Assembly (NCBI GenBank): GCA_010909165.1
Contig: VJWM01000186.1
Location: 248,001-312,000, forward strand
Length of the DNA stretch: 64,000 bases
Source of the DNA: Anthoceros angustus
Taxonomy: Eukaryota; Streptophyta; Anthocerotopsida; Anthocerotales; Anthocerotaceae
Direction of reading: 5' to 3'
Shown: in pieces, positions 34,040-46,269 of the stretch
How the letters are laid out: each line of letters opens with the position of its first letter
How positions within the stretch are numbered: the stretch's first letter is position 1
Translations under genes and position numbers: made by a program
The notes under the pieces: generated by a model
Told to the model about the DNA's origin: nothing
The model's input: only the letters and a program-made list of their open reading frames with translations
Database searches by the model: none

Positions 34040-34530
34040 GTTCATCATTCTCAAATACCTAATCCTATCTAAACTGCCTATTTTCCTATCATGTCTGCTG
34101 TCCCTAAGCTCCTTAAGCGTTGTAGGTGGCTTGACGCTGGTTATGATCTTGACCTTATCCGGATCAACGTCCATCCCTCGGGCAGAAATGCAGTGCCCCA
34201 GTAAAATGCCCTCGGGCATGCCGAAATAACATTTTTCGGGGTGCAGGCACAATTGGGTCTGTTGACATCATCGTTCCAAACACTTGCGAAGATGGTCCAA
34301 ATGATCCTTTACCGCTCCGAACACACAGAAGTTGTCAAGAAAACTTCCATAAAGTCTCTGAGGTATTTCTTGAAAATTTTGACAACTGTCCGCATGAAAG
34401 ACCCTGGTGCCCCTGTTAATCCGAACGCACTTCGTTTGTAGGCGTAGGTTCCCCAGTCCGTAGTGAAGGCTGTTAACGGCTAGTCGCTCGAGCCCAGCGC
34501 TGTGCCAGTCAGGATTCCACAATACAAGCT
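34040..34530 (-). pseudogene. Ty3/gypsy reverse transcriptase, C-terminal half (minus strand, copy 1)
   Basis: Minus-strand reading gives LTAFTTDWGTYAYKRSAFGL, VFLDNFCVFG (the catalytic box, YLDD-like with Asn in place of the second Asp), DHLDHLRKCLE, LHPEKCYFGMPEGILLGH and DPDKVKIITSVKPPTTLKEL. These are consecutive motifs of gypsy reverse transcriptase after the palm A motif, with frame breaks between them. The N-terminal half is on the opposite strand next to it. Confidence 0.85.
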
Positions 34531-34589
34531 GAATCCGAAATATTCCCTAAAGGTGAAGGAGCAGTACTTTACCTGCGCGCGGATATCAT

Positions 34590-34830
34590 CTACCCAATTG
34601 TGACATCGGAATGGGTAGCCCCGATTGTGGTGGTCCCTAAAAAACAGAAGGGAAAGATACGTGTCTGCCAGGATTGGAGGAAGTTGAACAAGGTAACCAA
34701 GAAGGACCATTTCCCACTCCCGTTCATAGACAACATCCTGGATCTAGTTGCGGGAAGGATGGTCTATTCATTCTTGGACGGGTATTCGAGATACAATCAG
34801 CTTCATCTTCGGGAGAGCCATACTGACAGA
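34590..34830 (+). pseudogene. Ty3/gypsy reverse transcriptase, N-terminal half (plus strand, copy 1)
   Basis: Plus-strand frame with SEWVAPIVVVPKK, KIRVCQDWRKLNKVTKKDHF, PLPFIDNILD and VYSFLDGYSRYNQ. These are gypsy reverse-transcriptase motifs up to and including the first catalytic Asp (FLDGYS). It stops where the minus-strand half would be expected to follow, so the two halves form one enzyme split by an inversion. Confidence 0.85.
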
Positions 34831-35934
34831 TGGAACTGGTTGCATAGAAGGCGGAGTTGGAGGGGAAAAGGAATATGTATGGAGATAAAGGGAAGCTAAA
34901 GAGGTGGTCTCTAGCAGACATACATAAATACAAAACCACCACCGAACAGGTAAACGGTTATCTAAAGAAAACTCTTTTTAGGGTTTCATTTGGCTTTTAG
35001 CAGAACTAGGAAAAGACCAACTAACCTGCTGAATTCTTTTCTAGGGCATGGATGGCTTCAGGAAAACGGTTACTAACTGCTAGTGCTGAGCCAGCGAAAG
35101 CCGGAAAAGGGGTAGCAACGCACTTGGACTTGAAACCCTGAACCATCACCATGCTAGAAAAACAGGTTAGATCAATCTGACCGCTCCTCCTCAGAGGAGC
35201 GTAATGTGATGTTCAGTATCTGCAATTGCTTGGTCAGTCCTTCAATTTCAGAGGGAAATCTAATAAATAGTTTATGAATTTTAAAATCTGTTGAGTCCAG
35301 CCTCATAGAAAAAGATTGTTGTCTACGGACAGCAGCGTTTAGAATTCCTTCCAAATTGCACTCGGATCAATATCTGTGAATGTGTTTGCGGATATCTCCT
35401 GGTGCGGGAATCATGGTCGAGAGGTCGCCAACAGTTTGTACGGTCATGATCTTGTTTGAATCGCCCACAACCTGGTACAAGTGGATGTTGTAGCGATTCG
35501 GTAGATTTTTGATGTGAAGTATTGCCTTGACACCGATAATTCTCCAGGATCAATTGATCAAGTTCAGCCTTTGTCTCGACCCACCCGGAGGATGTTGGAA
35601 TACACGAGGAGGTCTTAAGAAAACCTGGCCTTGAGAAGGTCTTTGCAAATCCTCCTCTTCCACCGAATCCACAATTCGATTTATTCCTCAGATTGCAACT
35701 ACAAAGATGTCACCGCATGTGCTCACGATACCATATGAAAAACCGAGGCGGATTTAAGTCAAGAAAGCTTGACATGATGTGGTGTCACGAAGAACAAGTG
35801 CAAGCAGTAATGCTTAGATAAAATAAAATAAATGAGCATACACATAAGCGTAAATCAGTTTAAATAGTGTAAACCTAATGAACCCCATACGCCTAGGTTA
35901 CACATATACTTAATGTATATTTTTCATATCCTCC
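34831..35934. other. Decayed retroelement DNA, not assigned (copy 1)
   Basis: Minus-strand fragments such as FKSKCVATPFPAFAGSALAV (about 35130-35070) and a 60-residue frame at 35354-35172 look protein-like, but I cannot place them. A plus-strand GT...AG pair at about 34951-35044 would look like a short intron. It matches 54131-55235. Confidence 0.35.
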
Positions 35935-37346
35935 TTGCTCTTGTCCTCCTGTTTGGTTTGTCCATACCTTGCTTGGAGCATTCTCAAAGAGTCTTCCTCC
36001 CCCAATTGTTGGCCGATGTTCCCACTAAATTCTTCGGGCCCTTTTTGCGTTTGTCTCCTCTCCTGGCCCTGGCTCTTCCCTTATTCGTGGGGTGAGGGAA
36101 CTTCTCACCCCTCCCCCTTCCTCGGCGGTCCTAATTCCGCTCTTGCTCTCCTCCGGTGGGGCCGTTTCCCCCACCACCTCATCTGCTCCTCTAGGGGGTA
36201 TACTACCGGACCCTTCTCCTTCATCCGCAACAGCCTCGGGCCCGACTGCCATGCCACTCTTACCCCTAGTCCCGGCGGTCGGCAGGGGGAGCTGTTCACC
36301 ACGGTAGTCCGCAGATCTGCAGGTAGGTGGTCACCACCGTGGTAGGGTGACCGAGGGCGGGCTGTTCCCCTCCTTGCTCTCGCCGCCATCCTCCACTCTT
36401 GGCGCGCCTCCTCCATCTCTTGTCTCCTCGGACTCCTGAGTCCATATCACTTGCCTCATCAAAATCGGAGGCCTACCGCACTGCAGCCTCCTTCTATCAT
36501 CATCATGAGGACCCAATGTCCTCCTCTTGGCCAATCGCAATACTGCATTGTTGGCCTTCAAGATCTGTTGTGAGATGGGCCCTGTGTTATGATATTGCAT
36601 TTGGAGATCATCAATCTCGGGGCCACTCTCCATCCTCACACCTACCCTTGTAGGCGTCCCTTGCGTGGTCAATTCTCCCAACGTGACATGGAGGTCACAT
36701 TCTCCTCCTTGCGTCCCTCAAGCTGGCCAATTTTCTTGAAGGGCATAATCCGCCCAAACCTTCGCTTTCTCACCACTGATCTTGTGCACCACCTTCTTGT
36801 GGTGCCTCCTCTTGAACCCCTTTGTTCCAGCTCGGCCATTTGCTTGGCAAGTCTCCCTCCTCCCCGCTAAGCAACCTTTTCAAGGCCCAACTCTTGCGGT
36901 TGTAGGTCCCGAGCTCAGCCTCCAGCGCTTCTCCTCCAAATTGTACCGGGTTCTTCGCAATTCCTCTTCCATGTCCCGGATTTTGATGGCTTGGGTAGCC
37001 ATCACCTGCTCCTGCGCGTCCATTTGCTGGACCGCCACTTTCTCCCTTCCTAGAGCCTCTGTTTTGCCCTTCCGCTCTTGCTCTAATTGGGCAAAATGCT
37101 CCTCATCTTTCTGTCTCCATGAGTCCCGTTGGGTAGTTGCTCGGACAGCTCTTTCTTTGGTTTGAGCCAACCTTGCCTCCAAGACCTTCTCCACGCGCCG
37201 CTGATCCATAAGGTTGCGCTGGAGCTTCTCTACAGCCTTATCCAGCTTGGCTGCCTTCTCGTCGGACTCCATGGCCTCCAATTGCCATTTGGTCCTTGCT
37301 CTCCTCTCCGTCATCTCTTGGCCTTCGCCCGGGACTTCCTTGGCAC
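35935..37346 (-). pseudogene. Second piece of the coiled-coil host element, truncated by the tandem-repeat junction
   Basis: Homologous to 15505-15686 plus 22104-23340, without the CopB insertion, so it shows the empty CopB site. The minus frame 37350-36880 gives a clean coiled coil: KWQLEAMESDEKAAKLDKAV, EARLAQTKERAVRATTQRD and AIKIRDMEEELRRTRYNLEE. A further piece, LAKRRTLGPHDDD, lies near 36540-36500. It ends abruptly at 37346, where CopB gag begins. Confidence 0.7.
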
Positions 37347-40300
37347 ACAAATGTCTTGACCCTTGTTGGTGTTAAGTATGAGTTTTATGCCTTGAGGATG
37401 AAAGAGGGGATAAGGTAGCGGCTTTCACAAGTAAATTCCGTCACCTTAGAGCCCGGATGACTCTATCCGGTACGAAGATGGAGGAAGTAGATCTTGTCTG
37501 AACTCCTCGCGAGACTCCTTCATTCAATCCTTTGTTACTAGCGAATGGACCCTTGAGAGGCTGCGAATGTTCTGCTGCTGCTCTGAAGTGCAAACATCAC
37601 ATTAGAGGATGTCATAGGCGCTTTGTATGAGGAGCAAAGCCGGATGTTTTCTTCAAACACTTCTAAAAGTAGAACTGAGAAGGCATTATTCACACTCCCA
37701 AATCATTCAAAGGCAAAGGAAAAGTTGAGGTAAACCGCAGGTTCGATTCCGCTGGTCCAACTAAACGTCCAGCAACTTGGTGTGGTATAGCTGGACATTG
37801 GGCGAATGCAAGAAAAAGAAGGCGGGGAACCGCGTGCTCCTAAAAGCTCAACTAGTTCTGCATTGCGATTAAGGAGAAGACATCCGTGACACCAAACCTG
37901 TGGTGAAGATCCTAACAATGTGCCTTGCTCGTTCCATATGTGATGAAGATGGTGGTACTTGGATTCGTGCCACATCTCACATCTCTAGACGCTTTATGTG
38001 CTGCAATCTATGTAATGGCTGAAAGAGTCTGTTGGGAGATGAGCGACATCATTCATCTCAAATCCATGGCGTGGCATGTGTAAATTTACTTTGCACGATG
38101 GATCCATTCTTACCGAAAATGTACTCTATGTGCCATCCATGGCGAAGAACTTGGTCTCTCTCGATGCGACCGAGCATATGACATGACTAGTGAGGATACT
38201 TGTCTCTTCTACAAGAGGTCGAGCCTTCAATCGGCATTTAAAGGTACATTAGATCATGATCTGTATAGACTTGATTTATGCACCCTCCCACCGAGCTAGC
38301 CTTGTCTCCGAGAAGTCCCAACGCCTTTGCTCGTGGCACGCGGCTTGGTCACGTTAATAAGAAAACTAGTTGACATGTCACCGCAAGAGTGCCACCTTGA
38401 GCCTCTTCCACAGTTTTCAAGGACTTACCTTCTTGTGAAGCTGCATTGTTGCTAAGCAAGGCCCATCCCTTTCCATTTGACAACCTACAGCATCGGTTGT
38501 CCTTGAGTTAGTTCATGCAGACATCTCGTAAGATACATGTCCCATCTCCGGGTGGTTCTATCTATTACCTCGCATCACCGACTATTCTCGATATACTTGG
38601 ACGCGTTCGATGCACTTTAAGAGTGATACATTCGAGCTCTTCCGTGATTGGCTATTGCTGAAAAACAGATTGGTTCTTTTGTCAAGTACCTTGATCGACA
38701 ATGGAAGTAATTCAATGAGGCTTTTGACACATTCACGCAAGAGAGGGGATCAACGTCAACTTACAATCCCTCCATAGCAATGGCGTGGCTGAAAAAAATC
38801 AAACCTTGCTGGCCATGACACGGAGTATGTTATTGTGGGCTAACTTACCTCAAGAGTATTGAAGCCATTGTTGCGCCATCTATATTCTCAATCGACTTTT
38901 ACAAGTTCAGTCCCTCTCGGACTCCATATGAGGCTTTCGAAACGCATAAACCCGCTTTGCTACATCTACATGTTTGGTTCACGTGCTTTTGCTCTCATCC
39001 CAGGAGAAGCGTAGAAAGGATCCGAGAGCCCAAGCACTTGTTTTTTCGGGTATAGTGAGCAGTCAAAGCTTACAAACTTTATGACCACCCGCGTCGTTTG
39101 TGTTACGTTCATCACATTTCTTGAGATTGACAGCCCCTCATAATCGGCCACCCAGCGGGGAGAAAATGGCATACCTCGGCTACAGACATTTATTCATTTT
39201 CCCGATGACACTCATGACGAGGAGATGATACAACTGTCCAACTCCGATATTGCACCTCCCCTGCTCAACCGGTCCTCATACCCCCTCCACATGCATCGCA
39301 AATGTTCATTAATCCCGACGATCCATATGAGTATGAGGATGTACCTTTCCCTAATCCGAATCGATCTAGCGGGAGATGATGATTATCAAATGGTCATGGA
39401 ACATGTACGAGGCGATGACACCTTTTTCAAGATGAAGAGCCGATCCTCTGACGTTCTACGAAATCGTCCTCCACCGAGCAATGGAAAGAGCCACGTTATG
39501 AATCAATCGACTTTAGAACAACATATACCGACATCTGCAGCTTCTAGCACTATACACCGAGCCCAAGTCTTTAATGAAGCATATTCAGTCCCTGAACGAG
39601 ATAAGTGGAAGTTTGATGAGCGATGAATACAATTCTCTCGTCAAGAATAACACGTGGAAGTTAGTAGACCTCCCACAGCGGAAAACCTACCTCCGCAAGT
39701 GGGTTTTCAAGTTAAAGTTGAATGCTAAGGAGAGATTGCAGGATATAAAGCACACGGTTGCAAGATTCACGCAAGTGGAAGGGCTAGACTATCGAAACAT
39801 TCTCTGTTGTTAGGGCACAGTCAATTAGGATGATAATCGCCCTAGTAGTTTGACGGACTTACGGCAAATGGACGTGCATGACTTTCTTGTATGGTGCGTT
39901 AGATGAAGACCTTTACATGCAGGAAGGTATGAAGACTCTAAGTATCCAAAGAAAGTTAAGCTCAGACCATTTATGGTGCGAAGCAGTGTGTCGGTATTTC
40001 ACTATACATGAGCACTTGATTAACAACTCATTTGTTCAAAGCTCGGTGATGGTACTTGCTACTAACGAAGGAACCGCCACGTCATTCTAGCACCGTATGT
40101 TGATGACGTGATTTTGGCCACTAATAGCCAACCCTTGTTGCGAGGTCAAAGAAATGCTAAGCAACAAGTTTGAAATGAAGGATATCGGTGAGCTACGTTT
40201 ACGCCTTGGCATTCTAAGGGTCGACACGAGAGTTGATCATCATTCATCGGTATCAATATATTCAGCTACATAAGTTTAAGCTTGAACATGCCGCCATCTA

Positions 40301-41025
40301 CTACACCATATGTAGGGACTAAGCTCACTAGTCCCAATGTCCACAAGGTGCGACGTGAGGAGATGGCATGTGTCCCCTGCATGCCATAGGAAGCTTAATT
40401 TTATAGCTAACGGACAAGGCGGACATCCAAGATTCAACAAGACCTATCCCAATTTCGGAAAATCCAGTCGAGTTCATTGGCGAGACCAAACGTGTCTTCC
40501 GTTACCTAAAATTACTATCCTATGGACTAGCATACTAAACCGAATGTGAAACTTCTGTTGAAGGCTTCACAGATCGATTGGGCATCGGACCATCGTCAAG
40601 CCTTTCTACATATTGTTTCTCCTCTCCTCACCAACGGAGCTGCAGAAACAAACATCGGTTGCCCTCGGTCAGAGGCCGAGTAAGAGTCGAGGCCTCTAAG
40701 GAGGCAGTGGATACGAACCTTTTGATGATTTGGGGCAGCACAGCAGGCCAACCCACTTCTATGTGACAACATGTCCACTCTTGCGCTTGTTGCAAATCCT
40801 AAATTTCATGCACGCATACGAAACACATTGAAATTCAACATCACTATATTAGAGATGTGGTTCATCGTAGTATTATAAAGTGCCATGTTCCAACAGGAAA
40901 ATGTCTGACATCCTTACAAAGGGCCTTCCCAAGCATCTACACTACCGGCATATGGAAGGCCTAGGGCTTATTGATTTCCTGCCCTATGAGCGAGAACTAA
41001 AGTAACTCTTATACGTGAGAGGGGT
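37347..41025 (+). pseudogene. CopB gag-pol, second copy (5' truncated)
   Basis: Same content and same broken frames as 17431-21110. The differences I can see are single-base changes in homopolymer length. YVDDVI is at 40096-40113. The 5' LTR, leader and Gag N-terminus are absent because the duplication starts inside gag. Confidence 0.9.
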
Positions 41026-41848
41026 TCGGATGACCACATCCACAGTTTATTGTGATGCTCTCCAGCTATGTTCCTCCTGCCCAGATACATCACACAGCTA
41101 TAAGTTACTGGAAAATCCTGACCAACCAGGGTGGATGAAGCTTATTTGAAAGATCAAATCACCTGGCTGTTAGTCTGTAAATTTACTCCTCCCCTTCTCT
41201 CGGGGTCACGTCCTTGATCCTCTCAAGTAGCTTGATAGTTCCCTCTAGTTGCCGGATAAGGGACTGTCTCCCTTCTTCACCCACAGCATTGGCAGGAAGG
41301 TTGGAGGTCTCCCCTTTTTTCACTATTCCAAAGAGCAGGCTGACTTTCGCTTCCAAGTTGAAAGGACCCAGATGAACCCTCTGTCCCCACTCCGATTTGT
41401 AGTCGCAATCTGACCATAAGGCAGCTTCCCTCTCCTCCACATTTCGTAGAGGTTGCATCATCTATTTGAAAGGATTCCCTTTACTCTTTCCCTCTCAAGG
41501 CCAGATCTTCCGTATAGTTTTGCGGCTTCTAGTCTTCATGATGCAGGCTAACCTTTTGCACGAAGAACACCGATTCAACTTCAGGAGGTTTTGCAGACAA
41601 GGTGGGATCCATATGGTGAATCTGTTGGGCTATAATCTTCTCGGTACGGGTACCCCGCAGTTAGAGATCACTCGAACCACGAATGGAGAGTAATCAGGGA
41701 GCCATGAAGATGGAAGCCACAGTGAGCGATTCTTGTGGAATCGCGTGCGGCCCTACAATGACAGCGATCTGTGGAATCACGAGGGTATTTTACTAGAGTT
41801 TTCTACGGGATATTCTCATAATTATCTAGTTAAGCTCATGTTTAAGAG

Positions 41849-42038
41849 TGTTACGTTGCTATATGCTTAACTTATCATATTTAGATATACTCTTTACATT
41901 TTTAGGTTTGGTTATTTAATGAACATATATGAGACCTTTTTGACATGTTCAATTAATTCATTTTTGATACATGTTTGTGTGCTCACAAACCTCTTAGCTA
42001 TAGTCAAATCTAGCAAATGATTATGTAATGATACTTCA
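41849..42038 (+). repeat. CopB 3' LTR, second copy
   Basis: 190 bp, TGTTACGTTGC to GATACTTCA, with the host-element flank GAACTTCTCACCCC beginning 1-2 bp later. Confidence 0.9.
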
Positions 42039-44321
42039 TGAACTTCTCACCCCTCCCCTTCCTCGACGGGTGGTCCCTCCTTGTCTTCCCATGAAATTTT
42101 ACTTCGTCTCCTTCTGTGGGTATGCCACCGACCCCGGCTCCTTCATTCCTAGCTAGGCCTCCGTGGCCCGACTCCCGCAGCTCCTTCCCGCGGGTACTGC
42201 TCTACCCGCGGGACTACCGGTGTGAGGTGGCGCCCATGATGGTAGTCCGGCAAACCTGGTAGTGGTGGTCATCACCGGTAGGGTGACCCCACTGGTGTCC
42301 CCCTCCTTACTCTCGCGCCACTCCTCTCTTGGGCACCGCTCTCCTCCATCTTGACTCCCAGTTCTTTGAGTCCATGTCATGGCCTCATCAAAATCGGAGG
42401 CCTTTGGGCACTGTTACGACTCCTGTCATCATCATGAGGACCCAATGTCCTCCTCTTGGCCAAGCACTTATTGTTATTGGCCTTCAAAATCCTGTTGTGG
42501 AGATGGGCCCCCAAGCTATGGTACTGCATCTGGAGATCATCAATCTCCATGGGCCACTCTCCATCCTCACACCTACCCTTGTAGGCATCTCTTGCGGTGG
42601 TCAATTCCCCCACCTTCACATGGAGGGTTACATTCTCCTCCCTCACTTCCCGTAGCTGGTTGGCCATCTTGGCTTGAAGCGCATAATCTGCCCAAAACCT
42701 TCTCTTCCTCACTACCAGCATCCTGTGCACCACCTTCTTGTGGTGCTCCTCCTCCTGGGACCTCTTCCCTTCCAAGTCCCTTAGTTGCTGGACAAGCCCT
42801 TCCCTCTCCGCTTGCCAAGCACTCCTCTCGCGCTCCAGCTCCTGCAAGTGCTGGTCTTGCGTCTCCAGCTCCGCGCATTTCCTCTCCAAATTGTACCGGG
42901 TTCTCCTTAATTCTTCCTCTATGTCCCGGATCTTGATGGCTTGGGTAGCCATCACCTGCTCATGTGCGTCCATTTACTGGACTGCCACCTTCTCCCTTCC
43001 TAGAGCCTCTGTTTTGCCCTTCCGCTCTTGCTCTAATTGGGCAAAATGCTCTTCCGCCTTCTATCTCCATGAGTCTTTTTGGGTGGTTGCCCGGACAGCT
43101 CTCTCCTCTATTTGAGCCAACCTTCCCTCCAAGACCTTTTCCGCTCTCGGTCTATGAGATCCTTTGGAGCTTCTCCTGACCTTCTCCAGCCTTGTTGCCT
43201 TCTCATCGGACTCCATGGCTTTGCCACTTGGTCCTGCCCTCCTTCAGTCATCTCTTGGGCCTTGACTTCCTCTGACATGCCACAAGGAGGCCTAGTTCCC
43301 TAGCCCCCTTCAAGCTGGCGAGTGCTTCACAAGCACTCGGGAACTCCTAGGGGCCCAAATTGCCCTCGCGGCCTCTCTTTGGAAATTTCCAGCCTTTCCA
43401 CACCTCCTCGCGCCATCGGCAACAAACCTTGTGGCGCCTGTGCCCGTCCCCTCCCTTTCCTTGGTGATGGTGCGCCAGCGGGCCGCCCAGCAGGTTGCTC
43501 TCCTGCTTTCCTTCCCATGGTAGGCTGCACCCTCTTGGGGCGTGAGATCCCTACAGGGGTGGTGTTCCCTAGGCACCATGATGGACTCCCCCGCCTGGGG
43601 TTGTCACCTCCTATGGTAGTCCTCCTCTCATAGACTACCATCCGGCCTCCTCGGTGGGACCTCCTCCTCCTTCCCTTGCTCTTGTGGGGAAAGGCCTCCC
43701 CATTCGGCAACCTTGTTGCCTCTACTTTTCCTCCTTGGCCTGGCATGCTTGTGGAGGTCGCCTCCATCGCCTCTTCTCAAGGCAAAGGCCTTTCCAAGCT
43801 TGGGCTGGTGGTTATTTCGAAGGATGCCAAGCATCCTCCAGCTCCTTGCTGGTGAGGAGCCCCTCGGTCTCCCACAAGTGCACCAAATAGGTGCTAAGAT
43901 ATATAACAGGGCCTTGGCCCTTCCTCATCCACCGAATTTGGCCTAAGGAGCTTCTCCCTGTGGTGGATATAAGCCTCATACATTATGGTGCCCCAATCCG
44001 GCTTGGCTCCTCTCGAAATCTTCCACAAAAATTGAAGGAAGTTGGTGCCGAAATAAGAAGTCCGCTGATAATTTACCAACCCCAACACAATCTTTGCAAA
44101 GAGCCTCCACTTTAGCTCCTTGATACTATCCGTCTTCCAGCCATTCTTGGCATGGGCCTTCACTCTTCCGTCCATCATGTCGAGGACCTCCTGCGGAATT
44201 TCCGAGAGGGCAATCCTCTTCCCTCCATTTGTCCTCTCGAGGAGAGCAATTCTGAGCTCTCCTCCTCCGGCCTTCCATACACTTGCCGAATGCTCATCGT
44301 GATGGTCGGTCCGAAACATTC
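42039..44321 (-). pseudogene. Host element coiled-coil protein, second copy: middle and C-terminal parts (best version)
   Basis: The clearest copy. 44319-43894 (141 codons) is a globular segment with SEIPQEVLDMMDGRVKAHAK and LFAKIVLGLVNYQRTSYFGT. Basic Arg/Gly-rich frames follow at 43834-43310. 42973-42377 (198 codons) is continuous coiled coil, from MATQAIKIRDIEEELRRTRY through DLEGKRSQEEEHHKKVVHRM to LAKRRTLGPHDDDR. Length and heptad pattern suggest a filamentous or oligomerising Gag-like protein. Function unknown. Confidence 0.65.
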
Positions 44322-44538
44322 TGCTAGGAATTAAGCCTTACTAAGCTTAGGGTTAATTATCGCTCGGTTATTATATTTAGGTTTTATTATCTAAGGGTCA
44401 TCTAGTGAAGAGGCACCTAGTGCATATATAGATATACTTTTAAACACTTTTGTACATTATTATTCTTATCAATTTGTCTCATGTTCTTTTCCCTCCGCCT
44501 CTGTGGTCATGTCCTATTGTCATGTCCAATAATTATCA
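44322..44538 (+). repeat. CopC copy 2, 5' LTR
   Basis: 217 bp starting TGCTAGGAATTAAGCC, ending AATTATCA. Differs from its 3' LTR mainly at CTG/CAG sites and short insertions. Confidence 0.92.
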
Positions 44539-44552
44539 TGGTATCGTGAGCC
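44539..44552 (+). promoter_or_regulatory. CopC primer-binding site, copy 2
   Basis: TGGTATCGTGAGCC, close to the plant tRNA-Met site TGGTATCAGAGCC. Confidence 0.75.
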
Positions 44553-44875
44553 ATGAGCATATACGATTACAAACTTTGCTATCGTGCACTTACTGCCTGA
44601 GATGGGAAACTAAGAATCTAATTTCTGGTGATATCGGACAAGTAAGAAGAGCGGGAATTCAAATTGACACCATCTCCGAATCTTGTCAATCTTGTTGAAG
44701 ACCCCGCCCTTCCTGCAAGTCGAGTTAGCCTAATTTCTATGGATTATGCTACTAACTGAATGATTATCCGGGACGCCCAACCCGTAGCATATTCTTTGTA
44801 GTATGTACTCTAAAAGAAAAATGCCAAGACGCAGAAACAAGCAGCTACAAGGCCATCATTTTCGTCAACCGACTG

Positions 44876-45121
44876 ATGGAGTGCCCCAGTAGATATACAA
44901 ATAATGGCAATTATCAGCGACAATCACCATCACAGCCAATTCATCTACAAGACTGTGCCCTGGTGAAATTGACAGATCTTACCAGGTTGGAACAGAAATT
45001 CCAAGTTTTGAGTGACCAGTTGTCGCGACTACTTCTCATTGAGAAAGCAGCATCTGTATTTGCCAGAAGAAATGATTTTGAGCGTGAGATGTATAGACCA
45101 CGTCAGGATTTAACACGATAA
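44876..45121 (+). CDS. Unknown 81-residue open frame in the CopC 5' cargo
   Basis: ATG-led frame with a helical, charged C-terminal half (LTRLEQKFQVLSDQLSRLLL, FARRNDFEREMYRP). The equivalent in copy 1 (about 24.9-25.2 kb) is broken, so expression from this element is uncertain. No family recognised. It could be a short coiled-coil protein or a fragment of a captured gene. Confidence 0.35.
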   Translation: MECPSRYTNNGNYQRQSPSQPIHLQDCALVKLTDLTRLEQKFQVLSDQLSRLLLIEKAASVFARRNDFEREMYRPRQDLTR

Positions 45122-45900
45122 TTTTTGAAGGGATATCACGGCCCCTTAAAGACACCTTGTCACGAACACCTTACCTAGAGCGACATATGTGCCCTACTTT
45201 GATAATGCACACACCCTTTACGAGGTCATATCTTTGATAAAGATGCACTTTCAAGTCTACACCGAGCTGGAGCACATGGGGTGTGGGCCCGTTGCGTTTA
45301 GTAGAATGCATATGCCATTTTCATATGTTTATTACAATAAAACTTTTACTTTCAAGTGGTGGAACACAATGAAAACAATCTGTACTAGCGGGAGTCTCAT
45401 TTAAGTGGTCGTGAGAACATTGCAACAAACAAGCTATGAAGGAGGAAGTGGTCATCGGCATCGACAATAGCCATTCAAGAGTGCTGGCTCATCCATGCCC
45501 TTGGCCGAGTCAAGTACCACATATTCGGAGGCGGTCCATATCCTCCGCCTCGAGTTGTCGTTCTCCTCCATTGCTTGCGTCTTCAATAGTATCATTCTTG
45601 GGCCCGTCCAGCGGTGTCGGCCACCACATCTAGGGTCTGTGACCCTCATCCAAAAGGTCGATCGTGGTCTTCAACCTTCGGCACTCAATGCAACCACTTG
45701 GGCTTTAAGGCAATGCCAACGTCCTTAAAATGAACAAAGTTAGTTGCCCATGCATGCAAGCATCCTTAAAATCAACAAAATTGAACTGGAGGACGAGGTT
45801 TGAACACAAAACCTATTCGTTACTACACTTATTTCCCAAACACTAGACCAACAAGTCCATGGTTGAGATACTCTTGAGGCGCTAAATATTTATTTTTGAA
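45122..45900 (+). other. CopC 5' cargo, middle part (copy 2)
   Basis: A frame at 45189-45404 (HTLYEVISLIKMHFQVYTEL) looks protein-like and follows the 81-residue frame. The rest is non-coding as far as I can see. Confidence 0.35.
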
Positions 45901-45904
45901 GACA

Positions 45905-46265
45905 GCCTAGGAGAGGCGCCGGCCGGCGCCCATGGGTAGGGCGGTGTGCTGGGGAGGCGGCGCCCATGGGCAGGCATGGCGTGTTGGTGGGCGGCGGCGG
46001 CGTGTTGGCGCGGCGTGCGGGGCGGCGGCGCCATGGGCGGTGTGCTAGGGCGGCGGCCCGGCCCCGGCGGTGTGCTAGGGGAGGGCGGCGGCCGGCGCCC
46101 ATGGGCGGTGTGCTAGGGAGGCGGCCGGCCGCGCCCATGGGCGGGCGGGCGTGTTGGGGGCCGGCCGTGGCATGGTTGCTAGAGGCGCCGGCCCCGGGCG
46201 GTGTGTGCTAGGGGAGGGCGGCCGCCCGGCCCCATGGCGAGCATCTTGGGGAGGCGCGGTCGGGC
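45905..46265. repeat. GC-rich CCCATGGG repeats, copy 2
   Basis: Same as 26095-26455, nearly base-for-base, with a few extra C or G residues in runs. Confidence 0.85.
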
Positions 46266-46269
46266 GCCT

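Larger units (their letters stand above)
17431..37346 (+). repeat. Tandem duplication, unit 1 (19.9 kb)
   Basis: Every feature from CopB gag to the coiled-coil piece recurs in the same order and strand in 37347-56663. At the junction CopB sequence ACAAATGTCTTGACCC follows host-element GGACTTCCTTGGCAC directly. The shared bases at the join are only 2-3. Confidence 0.93.
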
